DNA from: Lacinutrix sp. MedPE-SW
GTDB lineage: Bacteria; Bacteroidota; Bacteroidia; Flavobacteriales; Flavobacteriaceae
NCBI RefSeq assembly: GCF_001874145.1
Contig: NZ_MPCX01000011.1
Span: 1-64,000 of the forward strand
Direction of reading: 5' to 3'
DNA length: 64,000 nt
In this document: in pieces, positions 18,593-28,065 of the stretch
Layout: each line of letters begins with the position of its first letter
Numbering within the stretch: position 1 is the stretch's first letter
Translations under genes and position numbers: made by a program
The notes under the pieces: generated by a model
What the model was told of the DNA's origin: nothing
Databases searched by the model: none
What the model saw: the letters and a program-made list of their open reading frames with translations, nothing else

Positions 18593-18970
18593 CTATAAAT
18601 TACTATAAAATGTGAGCCCGTTATTATCTAAATCATAAAATGCAAACTCTACAGTTTCCCAATCTGTTTTTCTTAAAATTGTTTTATCACTAATAACACC
18701 TCTAAACTTATATTCTTCGTAAAGATTTTCTATATGTTCTGTAACAATACGCAACATTGGTGTATTAAAACCTAACTCCCATTCTTTTTCATCATGCCAT
18801 TGTAAATGTATTTCTATTGCATCACGAGTTATGCCTGCATATTTTGGGTTTTTAGAATCATCTGCAAAAGCTATTTTAAAGCCTAATTTTTTCACATAAA
18901 AAGTTAATGCTTCTACTACATTTTTAACAGGTAAAATGGGATGTATTTGATGTAGTATTGGTTTTGGCAT
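18593..18970 (-). CDS. VOC (glyoxalase/bleomycin-resistance) family protein
   Basis: A 125-aa protein with two beta-alpha-beta-beta-beta units of the vicinal oxygen chelate fold. Typical strings are ILPVKNVVEALTFYVKKLGFKIAFAD and VEFAFYDLDNNGLTFYSNL. Its length and IHLQWHDEKEW segment resemble the bleomycin-resistance-like branch, which binds ligands as a dimer rather than acting as an enzyme. The substrate cannot be read from the sequence. It converges with the receiver gene. Confidence 0.82.
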   Translation of the reverse strand: MPKPILHQIHPILPVKNVVEALTFYVKKLGFKIAFADDSKNPKYAGITRDAIEIHLQWHDEKEWELGFNTPMLRIVTEHIENLYEEYKFRGVISDKTILRKTDWETVEFAFYDLDNNGLTFYSNL

Positions 18971-19004
18971 TTTGAAAAATTAAGTTTTAAAATAAAAAAT
19001 ACAA

Positions 19005-20402
19005 CTAATCTTTTAGCTCTTTTACATCATTAATGTTTGATGTTCCATATTTATCAAAAAGATAAATTAAGCTTGTCATGGTTGCTGCACCTAACTCTAA
19101 CTCTCTTTTATTTACAGCATCAAAAGTATCGTTACTTGCATGATGATGATCAAAATAACGTTGTGAATCTGGACGTAATCCTGCTAAAACAATATTATCA
19201 TTTTTTAATGGACCAATATCTGCGCCACTATATCCTTTTTCAAAATAATGAATTAAATAAGGTTTAAATAATGGCTCCCAGCTTAATACTTTATTTAAGT
19301 TAGCTTCGCTACAATCAAAACTAAAACCTCTTGGTGTAAAACCACCAGAATCACTCTCTAAAGCAAACACATGATTTTCGTTTTTACGTTTTGCTTCTTC
19401 GGCATATTTTTTACCACCTCGCAATCCATTTTCTTCATTCATAAACAAAACAACTCTAATGGTACGTTTTGGTTTAATACCGCTTTCTTTTAACAAACGT
19501 AAAACATCCATAGATTGTACAACTCCAGCACCATCATCATGAGAACCGTCGCCTAAATCCCAAGAATCTAAGTGACCACCAACAACCATATACTCGTTTG
19601 GAAATTCGCTTCCTGTAATTTCTCCAATTACATTATAAGACAATACATCTTCAAACTGTTTACAATTTTGTTTAAAATAAAATTCTAGGTTTTTATCATT
19701 TTTTAATGCTTCAGATAAAATATTTGCATCGTTTGTACTTATTGCTGCACTTGGTATACGTTGGTTATTTGGTAAATCTAGATAACCCATACTTCCTGTG
19801 TGTGGTAAATCGTCTTGACGTAAATTTAACGAGCGAACTATTACACCAACAGCGCCAAGTTTTCCTGCTTCGTAAGCACCTGCATAACGTTGTTTAGAAC
19901 AACCTCCATATGCCTCAAAGGTGTGGATTAATTCAGGATTCATTGCGCCATTAAAAAAAACTATTTTTCCTTTTACTTTTGTACCAAGTTCTGCAAGTTC
20001 TTCAAAGCTTTTTACTTCTACTACTTTAGCTTTTAAACCTGTTTTTGGTGTTGCAATAGAACCACCTAAAGCACAAATATTAACATTTTTTTGTTTTCCT
20101 AAAGTTGTAAAATAACCTACTTCTTTTTCACCTCGATCCCATTTTGGTACCATAACTTCTTGAAGCCATACTTTATCTAACCCTAATTTTTCTAATTCGG
20201 TTTTTGTGTATTGCACCGCTCTTTCTGCATTTACAGAACCAGAAAGTCTACCTCCTATATTATTTGATAAATAATCTAACCATGCATATGCTTTACCATT
20301 TGTTAATGACTGTTTATATATTGTTTTTAAAACATCTTTATCATTTTGAGCGAAACTTAATAAAGAGGTAAGCATTAAAAGTATAAGTATATTTCTTTTC
20401 AT
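19005..20402 (-). CDS. Secreted M28 family metallopeptidase (carboxypeptidase Q-like)
   Basis: A 465-aa exported zinc aminopeptidase or carboxypeptidase. Signal peptide MKRNILILLMLTSLLSFAQ; an inserted PA-type domain in the middle (KGKIVFFNGAMNP ... YEAGKLGAVGVIVRS); and a catalytic domain with zinc ligands in VVGGHLDSWDLGDG, the bridging Asp in HDDGAG, the glutamates in MNEENGLRGG, an Asp in LESDSGG and the last His in YFDHHHASNDT. The arrangement resembles plasma glutamate carboxypeptidase. The PPK2 gene ends 17 bases upstream of its start, so the two may share a transcript. Likely role: degrading peptides in the periplasm or outside the cell. Confidence 0.9.
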   Translation of the reverse strand: MKRNILILLMLTSLLSFAQNDKDVLKTIYKQSLTNGKAYAWLDYLSNNIGGRLSGSVNAERAVQYTKTELEKLGLDKVWLQEVMVPKWDRGEKEVGYFTTLGKQKNVNICALGGSIATPKTGLKAKVVEVKSFEELAELGTKVKGKIVFFNGAMNPELIHTFEAYGGCSKQRYAGAYEAGKLGAVGVIVRSLNLRQDDLPHTGSMGYLDLPNNQRIPSAAISTNDANILSEALKNDKNLEFYFKQNCKQFEDVLSYNVIGEITGSEFPNEYMVVGGHLDSWDLGDGSHDDGAGVVQSMDVLRLLKESGIKPKRTIRVVLFMNEENGLRGGKKYAEEAKRKNENHVFALESDSGGFTPRGFSFDCSEANLNKVLSWEPLFKPYLIHYFEKGYSGADIGPLKNDNIVLAGLRPDSQRYFDHHHASNDTFDAVNKRELELGAATMTSLIYLFDKYGTSNINDVKELKD

Positions 20403-20419
20403 TTTAAACTTAGTTTAGG

Positions 20420-21298
20420 TTATTCGTTGTTTAATTCTTGGCGGTACAAGTCTAAATTTGCTTTGGTTTTTGCATCTAATTCTGGCTCGTCAATATCTTT
20501 ATATTTTTTTAACGTTTCGTATAAAATAGTAGCTACTGCAAGTCTGGCAGAAGGTTTGTTATCTGCCGGGATGTTAAACCATGGTGCATGAGCTTTAGAG
20601 GTTCTATTTATAGCATCTTCATAACAAAACATATAATCGTCCCATAATTTACGTTCTTTTAAATCGCCTGCAGAAAATTTCCAATTTTTTTCTTTTAAAT
20701 CTAAACGTCGTAATAGTCTGTTTTTTTGTTCTTCTTTAGATAAATTCATAAAGAATTTAAATATAATGGTTCCGTTTTCTACTAAATGTTTTTCGAAATT
20801 GTTTATTTGCTCAAAACGTTTATCCCAAAAGGCTTCATCTACATCATCAATAGATGTTACGTTAGGTAAATTTTCTCCTAATATATAATTTGGATGAACA
20901 CGTGTTACTAATACATTTTCGTAGTGTGTACGATTATGAACACCAAATTTACCGCGAGCAGGTAATGCGATATAATGTCGCCATAAATAATCATGCTTTA
21001 ATTCTAAAGCTGTTGGTACTTTAAAGCTCATAACCTCAACACCGCGTGCATTAAAATCTTTAAAAACCTCACGTATTAAGCTATCTTTACCAGAGGTATC
21101 CATACCTTGCAAACATACTAATACAGAATACTTACCGTGAGCGTAAAGTGTATCTTGTAGTTTCCCTAATTTTCTTCTAACTTTTCTTAGTTCATCTTTT
21201 ACTTCATCATCACTTTCGTTTAGGTCTAGTAAAGATGGGAGATTAGACAGTGATATTTTTGATGTTATTATGTGGTCTTTTATATTAATATCTTTCAT
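20420..21298 (-). CDS. Polyphosphate kinase 2 family protein
   Basis: PPK2 enzymes transfer phosphate between polyphosphate and nucleotides. The 292-aa protein has the Walker A GMDTSGKD (65-72), the lid-type NRTHYENVLVTRVHP and FFMNLSKEEQKNRLLRRLD, and DYMFCYEDAINRTS. This is the one-domain form that usually phosphorylates nucleoside mono- or diphosphates using polyphosphate; the exact nucleotide preference is not visible. Cytoplasmic. Probably first gene of an operon with the M28 peptidase. Confidence 0.92.
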   Translation of the reverse strand: MKDINIKDHIITSKISLSNLPSLLDLNESDDEVKDELRKVRRKLGKLQDTLYAHGKYSVLVCLQGMDTSGKDSLIREVFKDFNARGVEVMSFKVPTALELKHDYLWRHYIALPARGKFGVHNRTHYENVLVTRVHPNYILGENLPNVTSIDDVDEAFWDKRFEQINNFEKHLVENGTIIFKFFMNLSKEEQKNRLLRRLDLKEKNWKFSAGDLKERKLWDDYMFCYEDAINRTSKAHAPWFNIPADNKPSARLAVATILYETLKKYKDIDEPELDAKTKANLDLYRQELNNE

Positions 21299-21385
21299 AA
21301 AATGATTGTAAAGCTTAAATATACGAATGTAATTTTACTTACTAAATCTTATATTTATTTTAGTGCCTGTATAGTTGCTATTTGT

Positions 21386-21393
21386 TATTTTTG
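21386..21393 (+). promoter_or_regulatory. -7 box overlapping the annotated start of the barrel gene
   Basis: TATTTTTG lies inside the first codons of the ORF-track version of the gene (start 21375) and six bases before the GTG at 21399. If used, the GTG would be the start and the mRNA almost leaderless. Confidence 0.45.
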
Positions 21394-21398
21394 AAATC

Positions 21399-22625
21399 GT
21401 GGAAGACAATTTTAGCAATATAAAATTATTTTTAAGCATTTTTTTTATAACTATTTCTCTAGCTAGTTATACTCAAGTAAATGTGGATAGCACAAATTAC
21501 TCTTTAAAAAATGGAATTTCTAAACCAAGTATACTTTCTACAAACACATTTGGTATCTTTTTTTCAAGATTAAATCATAATTTTAAATTAAAACCTTCTA
21601 AAAAAACAGAAATTGATATTGTTTTAGAAAGCGGAAATGTTTGGGGAGCAAATGTTAAAACCTATTTGCCAGACAGTGAAACCATTAGAAACAAATTAAG
21701 AACTGTAAATTGGTATTCTCGACAATTTTTATTTGATGAAGACACATTAAAAGGCAAAAATTACAGCATTAAAACCGATGGAACTATTAAAGGTTTAAGA
21801 GCAAATATAACACTGCCAATACATAACCAACAAGAATTAGTTTTAGGGTTTAGGTCTTTTATTTTAACTGAAGGTAAATTTCCATTATCAATCTTTACAA
21901 ATGATGCTTTTATTGAGTTTTTTCACAATAATATTGCTGGCGGAAACGACCCGTTTGATAGAAAAGTTTTTGGTTACAATAGAGCTGAAGTTAACTATAC
22001 AGATAGAAATGGTAATAATTTAAAACTTAATAAAGGAAGTTTTGTTTTTGGTGGTATTGAAGCACATTACTTTTATTACCCAAAATTATTAAATAATAGA
22101 AATGTATTTATAAATTTTGGTGCACATCTAGGTACTAACCTATCTCAATACAATTCGTCTATAGATTTAGGGCTATCTGCAGCTGCTGTAAAAAAACTAA
22201 CCTTAAATTCAACTAATCAATTTTTATTTGGAATAGGCTTAAATACAATACATAAAAATAGTGTAGAGTTTAAAAAAAACAATATAGAGTTTGGTACAAA
22301 TAATTTTATTGCAAGTTTAGAAACAGATATTGAATATAATTTTACCTCAAAAGGAAAAACCAATCACGCATTTGGATTGGCTTTTTATTTACAAACAAGT
22401 CTTAATAACAAAGACGAGTTTAATTACGCCATATTAGTAAGAGATGAAAGTGCTTATAATTCTTGGCAGCATGCTAGTAAACACTTGTACCAGAATAATA
22501 ACTATTGGACTTTTATGTACACGTTTACCAGAAAAATTGCAACTTCTTTTTATTTACAACAGGATTTTACAGTAAACAATAATCCAGATATACAAACTGG
22601 TGTTGGTATTAAATTTGGTTTATAA
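21399..22625 (+). CDS. DUF3187-like outer-membrane beta-barrel protein
   Basis: A 408-aa exported protein. With the GTG start at 21399 the N terminus is a short basic/acidic part followed by IKLFLSIFFITISLASYTQ, a signal peptide; the TTG at 21375 lies upstream of a -7 box. The rest alternates amphipathic strands rich in Tyr, Phe and Asn (ELVLGFRSFILTEGKFPLS, EFFHNNIAGGNDPFDRKVFGY) and ends in GVGIKFGL, with a terminal aromatic/hydrophobic strand as in outer-membrane barrels. The FxNxxxGGxDPFxRxxFG segment resembles DUF3187. Function unknown. Confidence 0.6.
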   Translation: MEDNFSNIKLFLSIFFITISLASYTQVNVDSTNYSLKNGISKPSILSTNTFGIFFSRLNHNFKLKPSKKTEIDIVLESGNVWGANVKTYLPDSETIRNKLRTVNWYSRQFLFDEDTLKGKNYSIKTDGTIKGLRANITLPIHNQQELVLGFRSFILTEGKFPLSIFTNDAFIEFFHNNIAGGNDPFDRKVFGYNRAEVNYTDRNGNNLKLNKGSFVFGGIEAHYFYYPKLLNNRNVFINFGAHLGTNLSQYNSSIDLGLSAAAVKKLTLNSTNQFLFGIGLNTIHKNSVEFKKNNIEFGTNNFIASLETDIEYNFTSKGKTNHAFGLAFYLQTSLNNKDEFNYAILVRDESAYNSWQHASKHLYQNNNYWTFMYTFTRKIATSFYLQQDFTVNNNPDIQTGVGIKFGL

Positions 22626-22627
22626 GT

Positions 22628-23791
22628 TTATTTACTTGCAAACAACTTAACATCTTGCTCACTAACTTCTAAACCGCCTAGTATAATTAATCGCTCTACT
22701 ACGTTTCTTAATTCTCGTATATTTCCTGTCCAATCGTATTCTTGCAATAATTTTATTGCTTTTGCAGAAAAGTTTTTTTCTGCCGTACCTTGCTCTGCAG
22801 AAATCTTTTTTGCAAAATGATTTATTAAAAGTGGTATATCTTCTCGTCTGTCATTTAAAGCAGGAACTTTAACTAAAATCACAGCTAGTCTATGGTATAA
22901 ATCTTCTCTAAACTTACCATTTTCAATTTCCTTTTTTAAATTTTTGTTTGTTGCAGCAACAACACGTACATCTACTTTTATGTCTTTATCACTACCAACG
23001 CGCTGTATACGGCTTTCTTGCAAAGCACGTAACACTTTTGCTTGGGCAGATAAACTCATGTCTCCTATTTCATCTAAAAAAATAGTACCGCCATTTGCTG
23101 CTTCAAATTTTCCAGCTCTATCTTTTGCAGCACTTGTAAATGCTCCTTTAACATGTCCAAAAAGTTCACTTTCTATAAGCTCACTTGGTATCGCTGCACA
23201 ATTAACCTCTATCATTGGTCCTTTTGCTCGCTCACTTTTTTGGTGTAACCAATGTGCTACTAATTCTTTTCCTGTTCCATTTGGCCCAGTAATTAGTACA
23301 CGAGCATCTGTTGGTGCAACTTTATCTATTATTTGTTTTATTTGAGAAATAGCATCACTATCTCCAACCATCTCATACTTTTTACTAACCTTCTTTTTAA
23401 GAATTTTGTTTTCTACAACAAGTTCTTTTCTGTCTAAAGCATTGCGTACGGTGTTTAACAACCTGTTTAAATCTGGTGGTTTTGATATGTAATCAAAGGC
23501 ACCAAGTCGCATTGTATTTACTGCAGTATCTAAATCGCCATGGCCAGAAATCATTACCATTGGTATTTCTGGTTTTATTTTTCTTACTGCTTCAAGCACT
23601 TCTACGCCATCCATTTTTGGCATTTTAATATCGCATAATACTAGATCGTAATCATCTTTTTTTATTTTTTCTATGCCAATTAAACCATCTTCTGCTTCTT
23701 CAACTGCATATTTATCGTTTTCTTCAGAAAGAATTTTAACTAAAACCCTTCTAATTGCTGCTTCGTCTTCTATTACTAATATTTTTGGCAT
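22628..23791 (-). CDS. NtrC-type sigma-54 activator lacking a DNA-binding domain
   Basis: A 387-aa response regulator. Residues 1-120 are a receiver with phospho-acceptor Asp54 (LVLCDIKMPKMDG) and Lys104. Residues about 142-375 are an AAA+ sigma-54 interaction domain: Walker A GPNGTGKE (169-176), GAFTSA at 216-221 (GAFTGA in most relatives), Walker B GGTIFLDEIGD, and EDLYHRLAV. The protein stops at VSEQDVKLFASK, where other members continue with a Fis-type helix-turn-helix. It therefore probably activates RpoN promoters without tight DNA binding. The start overlaps the upstream stop as TAATG, implying translational coupling to the barrel gene. Confidence 0.92.
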   Translation of the reverse strand: MPKILVIEDEAAIRRVLVKILSEENDKYAVEEAEDGLIGIEKIKKDDYDLVLCDIKMPKMDGVEVLEAVRKIKPEIPMVMISGHGDLDTAVNTMRLGAFDYISKPPDLNRLLNTVRNALDRKELVVENKILKKKVSKKYEMVGDSDAISQIKQIIDKVAPTDARVLITGPNGTGKELVAHWLHQKSERAKGPMIEVNCAAIPSELIESELFGHVKGAFTSAAKDRAGKFEAANGGTIFLDEIGDMSLSAQAKVLRALQESRIQRVGSDKDIKVDVRVVAATNKNLKKEIENGKFREDLYHRLAVILVKVPALNDRREDIPLLINHFAKKISAEQGTAEKNFSAKAIKLLQEYDWTGNIRELRNVVERLIILGGLEVSEQDVKLFASK

Positions 23792-24678
23792 TATATCTTA
23801 AATTTTATTCCACTTCTAAAATAGAAAGTATTTACATTATCTAGTTTAAATACTTCTTCTCTATCACTATCTCTTAATCTATTATTCATACTTAAAGTAT
23901 ATCCTGTGTAGGCATACCAAACTAAATGTTTTGTAAAATAATGTTCGTAACCTAAACCAGATATTACTACAGATAAGGAAATACTATCTGCTTCTTTATT
24001 GTCTATAAATATAGGGTTTTGAATGTTAGCAAAATAACCATCGATACTTGTATACAGTTGTACAATGTTTTTTTCATCAAAAAAATATTTTACATTGGTT
24101 TTAGGTACGCCTAAGTTAAAAGACCAGTTTTTATTTACTCGCCTAAAATAGCTTACAAAAGGCAATGGTAATGGTATTCCTGCGGTACTATTATATGTTA
24201 AACCAACAATTAAACGGTATGGTTTTTTAACAGACTCGTCTTTAGTACGGTCGTTAATCGCATAAACACCACCATTAATAAAAATATCATCTCCACTAAT
24301 TTTTTCTCTTAAAGTAGAAGCTATTCTTGGAGATATTTTTGCGCCTAACCTCCATTTTTCGCTTACCTTAAAAGTATAGCCTAAATTAAAGTCTATTACA
24401 TGAAGCCTGCTTAAATTCTCTGTACTAAATGGATAATGGTCTTCTATATCGAAATCGATATTACTGTATTCTCCTCCAACTATTAAATATGTATCTTCTT
24501 TTAGTTCTATAGGATAATTAATAAGTGTTCTAAATCTTTTAAAACTATCTTCAGAATTTTTTTTAGGTATATATGAATATTCAATTCTCGCTAGGTCTGT
24601 AAGCTGAGCAGATACCGTTTGAATTGAAGTTATAATTAATATAATTAGAATATAATTCTTAAATTTTAGTTTTAACAT
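23791..24678 (-). CDS. DUF6268-type outer-membrane beta-barrel protein
   Basis: A 295-aa protein with a signal peptide (NYILIILIITSIQTVSAQ) followed by amphipathic beta strands (RTLINYPIELKEDTYLIVGGEYS, HLVWYAYTGYTLSMNNRLRD, FYFRSGIKFKI) typical of small outer-membrane barrels. The pattern matches what I remember as DUF6268. It sits in the middle of a minus-strand operon, three bases after the MscS gene and overlapping the sigma-54 activator by one base. Transport or structural role unknown. Confidence 0.7.
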   Translation of the reverse strand: MLKLKFKNYILIILIITSIQTVSAQLTDLARIEYSYIPKKNSEDSFKRFRTLINYPIELKEDTYLIVGGEYSNIDFDIEDHYPFSTENLSRLHVIDFNLGYTFKVSEKWRLGAKISPRIASTLREKISGDDIFINGGVYAINDRTKDESVKKPYRLIVGLTYNSTAGIPLPLPFVSYFRRVNKNWSFNLGVPKTNVKYFFDEKNIVQLYTSIDGYFANIQNPIFIDNKEADSISLSVVISGLGYEHYFTKHLVWYAYTGYTLSMNNRLRDSDREEVFKLDNVNTFYFRSGIKFKI

Positions 24679-24681
24679 AAA

Positions 24682-25647
24682 TTATCTATTAGAATTTGGG
24701 GTTTTCATTTTTAAATTTAAATTATCATCTTCCTTTTGAATAATATGAATATCTCGCTGTGGAAACGGAATACTTATATTGTTTTCTCTAAAAAGCTTAT
24801 CTATTGCAAATCGTATTTCACTTTTTGGTATTCTAGCATTAAAACTATCTTCAATTGTAAATGCTACTCTAAAATCTAAAGAACTTTCTCCAAAATTTGC
24901 AAAAACAACACTTGGTGGCGGATTTTTAAATACTAATTTTGATGATTTTGCTGCTTCTATTAATAATTTTCTTACTAATTCTACATCACTACCATAGGCA
25001 ACACCAACATCTACAGTTTCACGAGTAGACGAGCCATTTTGTGTCCAATTATACAAACTATTAGTTAAATATAAATGGTTTGGTATAATTAACACCTTAT
25101 TATCTATCGTTACAGCTCTTGTAGTTCTTAATTTAATTTCTTCTACACGGCCAACTTTACCTTCAATCTCAATTATATCTCCAACATGAACCGATTGATC
25201 TACCAATATAAAAACACCAGAAATAATATCTTGAAATAATGTTTGAAGTGCTAAACCAATACCTATTAAAAGTGCTGCCGAAGCTGCAAAAACGGCTGTA
25301 ACATCTATACCAATTGAGTCTATAGCTATTAAAAAAACTATTGCATATACTAGCCATCTTGCAAAAGAAAATACTGTATTAAACTTAGACTTATCATCTT
25401 CTGGCATTTTACGTGTTAAAAGCTTTTTTACCCATCGTAAAAGGTAAGTAGTTAACATGAGTATTAGTATAACTAATAAAATATACTTTACCTTTAAAAA
25501 ACCTGTTTCAGCGCCATTTTCACCTGTAAATGTGTAAAGTTTAAAATTTAAAAACTCTATAAATTTTTCCCATAGAGAACTGTCTACAATAACGTCTCCA
25601 ACTTTCTCTACTTCTTTTTCTAGCTTATCTGTTACTTTTTCCTGCAT
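24682..25647 (-). CDS. Small-conductance mechanosensitive channel (MscS family)
   Basis: A 321-aa inner-membrane channel that opens under membrane tension to release solutes. After a short N-terminal amphipathic part come hydrophobic segments at about 50-70 (YILLVILILMLTTYLL) and 90-140, with the pore helix ALLIGIGLALQTLFQDIISG followed by FILVDQSVHVGDIIEIEGKVGRVEEIKLRTT, the hallmark beta domain. The C-terminal alpha/beta part ends IPFPQRDIHI. One base separates it from the upstream ABC permease gene, so it belongs to the same operon. Confidence 0.94.
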   Translation of the reverse strand: MQEKVTDKLEKEVEKVGDVIVDSSLWEKFIEFLNFKLYTFTGENGAETGFLKVKYILLVILILMLTTYLLRWVKKLLTRKMPEDDKSKFNTVFSFARWLVYAIVFLIAIDSIGIDVTAVFAASAALLIGIGLALQTLFQDIISGVFILVDQSVHVGDIIEIEGKVGRVEEIKLRTTRAVTIDNKVLIIPNHLYLTNSLYNWTQNGSSTRETVDVGVAYGSDVELVRKLLIEAAKSSKLVFKNPPPSVVFANFGESSLDFRVAFTIEDSFNARIPKSEIRFAIDKLFRENNISIPFPQRDIHIIQKEDDNLNLKMKTPNSNR

Positions 25648-25648
25648 T

Positions 25649-26962
25649 TTAATACTTAATCCATTTTAAAAGTTCTTTATAACTTGGCTTTTTACCATAC
25701 ATTAAAATACCTACTCGATAAATTTTGGCTGCAAACCATACGGTAAACATAAATGTACCAATTAATAATGCTAACGATAATATTTGTTGCCATATTGGAA
25801 CACCAAACGGTATACGCATAAGCATAACTACTGGTGATGTAAAAGGTATAAACGAAAAAACAGTAGATACGGTTCCGTGAGGATCTTCAATTACCGTAAA
25901 CATACCAACATATACTGCTAAAATTAATGGCATTAATATTGGCAACATAAACTGTTGTGTATCTGTTTCATTGTCTACTGCTGCTCCAATTGCCGCGTAA
26001 AGTGAGCTATATAATAAATACCCACAAATAAAAAATAATATAAAGGCTATAATTAGGTTTGCTATAGGCAAGTTGTAAAACGATTGCATAACGCTTTGCA
26101 CCTTCATGTTAATATCTGGGTTCTCAATAGCTTGTTGTAACATTTCTTGCTGTGGTGTTTTTACTGCAGCCACATCTATACCAAATATTGCAGATACAAC
26201 AGTAAGCATAACGCCTCCAAGAATAATCCAAATCACAAACTGAGTAATACCTGCAAGCGAAGTTCCTATAATTTTGCCAAGCATAAGTTGTATAGGTTTT
26301 ACTGAAGATATTATAACTTCTATTATTCTACTTGTTTTTTCTTCTATTACAGAGCGCATTATCATATTACCATAAATAATTATAAACATGAATAGTAAAT
26401 AACCAGCTACGCCACCAAAACCAAGTTTTAAAAAACTATCTATTTTAGAGGTTTTCTCACCTGTATAATTTTCTTGATTAATATCTATGCGTATTCTCGA
26501 GGCTTCAATTAAAGCAACATTTGCTCCTTTTTGCTCTAAATTTAAATCGGTTAAGCGTTTTTCTATTTTATTCTCAATCTCTGTGATTACAGAAAGTGAT
26601 GGTGAATCGTCTGAGTAAAATTCTATACCGTTTTCTGCTCTTTCTATGTTTTCAAATTTTGAAATGTGCAACAACCCGTAATAATCCTGTTCTGCTGCAA
26701 TTGTTTTTGCATTATCTAATGTTAAATTTTCTAATTTAATATATTTTGTATTGTCTGTATTTTCAAAAACCTGCTGTACTTTTCCAGAGTCATCTAGAAT
26801 TGCTATAGTTCTTTCTTTACTATTATTTAATTGCGATAAATAAGCTACAACGGTTATTAATGCAATCATAATTAGCGGACTTAAAATAGTCATTACTAAA
26901 AATGATTTGTTTCTAACCTTAGTTAAATACTCGCGTTTTATTATTAGTGATAAATGATTCAT
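25649..26962 (-). CDS. ABC-2 type transporter permease (NatB-like)
   Basis: A 437-aa membrane protein: one N-terminal membrane helix (SFLVMTILSPLIMIALITVVAYL), a long extracytoplasmic loop (residues ~50-180), then five or six helices (GGVAGYLLFMFIIIYGNMIM, ITQFVIWIILGGVMLTVV, LIIAFILFFICGYLLY, LPILMPLILAVYVGMF, LSLALLIGTFMFTVWFAA). The motif IEEKTSRIIEVIISSVKP is typical of NatB-like exporters. It pairs with the ATPase encoded just upstream (five bases between). NatAB-type systems export sodium or other ions or drugs; the substrate here is not known. Confidence 0.9.
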   Translation of the reverse strand: MNHLSLIIKREYLTKVRNKSFLVMTILSPLIMIALITVVAYLSQLNNSKERTIAILDDSGKVQQVFENTDNTKYIKLENLTLDNAKTIAAEQDYYGLLHISKFENIERAENGIEFYSDDSPSLSVITEIENKIEKRLTDLNLEQKGANVALIEASRIRIDINQENYTGEKTSKIDSFLKLGFGGVAGYLLFMFIIIYGNMIMRSVIEEKTSRIIEVIISSVKPIQLMLGKIIGTSLAGITQFVIWIILGGVMLTVVSAIFGIDVAAVKTPQQEMLQQAIENPDINMKVQSVMQSFYNLPIANLIIAFILFFICGYLLYSSLYAAIGAAVDNETDTQQFMLPILMPLILAVYVGMFTVIEDPHGTVSTVFSFIPFTSPVVMLMRIPFGVPIWQQILSLALLIGTFMFTVWFAAKIYRVGILMYGKKPSYKELLKWIKY

Positions 26963-26967
26963 AGCTA

Positions 26968-27894
26968 CTAATTATTCTTTACAGTTTGAATAAATATATC
27001 GTTTGCACTTGGTATTACTTCTACAAAATGAGACAACTCACCTTGTGTAGTTAAATAACTTAATAATTGATTTGCCGTTTCTTTTTCTGAAAGCTTAATA
27101 TTAAGTTTTAGCTCGTTATTTAGCGATTTAAATTCTGCAGGTGAAACAATAAACTTTTCTGAAAGTGTTTTTTGTAATTCCGTAGGATTTTTGGCATTTA
27201 TACCAATTTCAAATGTATTGGTTTTATACTCGCGTTTAATGGCATTTAAATTACCATCTAACACCTTATTAGACTTGTGTATTAAAGCAATATGGTCACA
27301 TAATTCTTCTACAGATTCCATACGGTGAGTTGAAAAAATTACCGTAGCGCCTTCATCTCGCAATCTTAATATTTGATCTTTAATTATGTTAGCATTAATA
27401 GGATCGAAACCTGAAAACGGTTCATCGAAAATTAATAATTTAGGTTCGTGTAGTACAGTAACAACAAACTGTATTTTTTGTGCCATACCTTTAGAGAGTT
27501 CTTGAATTTTTTTATTCCACCAATCTCCAATTTCTAGTCTTTCAAACCAATCTAACAATCTTTTTTTAGCAACAGCTTTATCCATACCCTTAAGTTGCGC
27601 TAAGTACAAGGCTTGTTCTCCTACTTTCATAGACTTATATAAACCGCGCTCTTCTGGCAAATACCCAATATTTTGAATATGATGTCTTTTTAAAGGTTCG
27701 CCATCTAATAAAACATGACCAGTATCTGGTATTGTTATTTGGTTAATAATTCTAATTAAAGTTGTTTTTCCTGCACCATTTGGCCCAAGCAAACCAAATA
27801 TGCTACCTTTTGGTACTGCAATAGAAACATTATTTAATGCTTTAAAGTTTCCGAAACTTTTAGAAACCGAGTGTGCTTCTAATAAATTATCCAT
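26968..27894 (-). CDS. ABC transporter ATP-binding protein (NatA-like)
   Basis: A 308-aa ATPase energising the permease encoded next. Walker A GPNGAGKTT, Q-loop within IGYLPEERGLY, signature LSKGMAQK, Walker B LLIFDEPFSGFDP, and H-loop FSTHRM are all present. The C-terminal extension after residue ~215 corresponds to the DUF4162-type tail of this ATPase class. First gene of the five-gene operon that continues with the permease, MscS, an outer-membrane barrel and the sigma-54 activator. A near-consensus -7 box TATATTTA lies on the minus strand about 35 bases upstream. Confidence 0.94.
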   Translation of the reverse strand: MDNLLEAHSVSKSFGNFKALNNVSIAVPKGSIFGLLGPNGAGKTTLIRIINQITIPDTGHVLLDGEPLKRHHIQNIGYLPEERGLYKSMKVGEQALYLAQLKGMDKAVAKKRLLDWFERLEIGDWWNKKIQELSKGMAQKIQFVVTVLHEPKLLIFDEPFSGFDPINANIIKDQILRLRDEGATVIFSTHRMESVEELCDHIALIHKSNKVLDGNLNAIKREYKTNTFEIGINAKNPTELQKTLSEKFIVSPAEFKSLNNELKLNIKLSEKETANQLLSYLTTQGELSHFVEVIPSANDIFIQTVKNN

Positions 27895-28065
27895 ACGTAT
27901 GTTTTGGCTGTTAGTAGCGTAAATATAGAAAATGTAACACGAGAAACTTTATTGTTTAGAAATAATTTAACGCTGATAAACATAATAGCTAAAAGCTATT
28001 ACACAAATAAGTTTTAAAGAAATTGAATTTGTAAGATTTCTTATAGTAATGTATATAACAAAACC

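Noticed and set aside
22944-23345. 133-aa plus-strand ORF
   Set aside because: Lies entirely antisense within the well-supported sigma-54 activator gene and has shadow-like Ser/Ala-rich composition.
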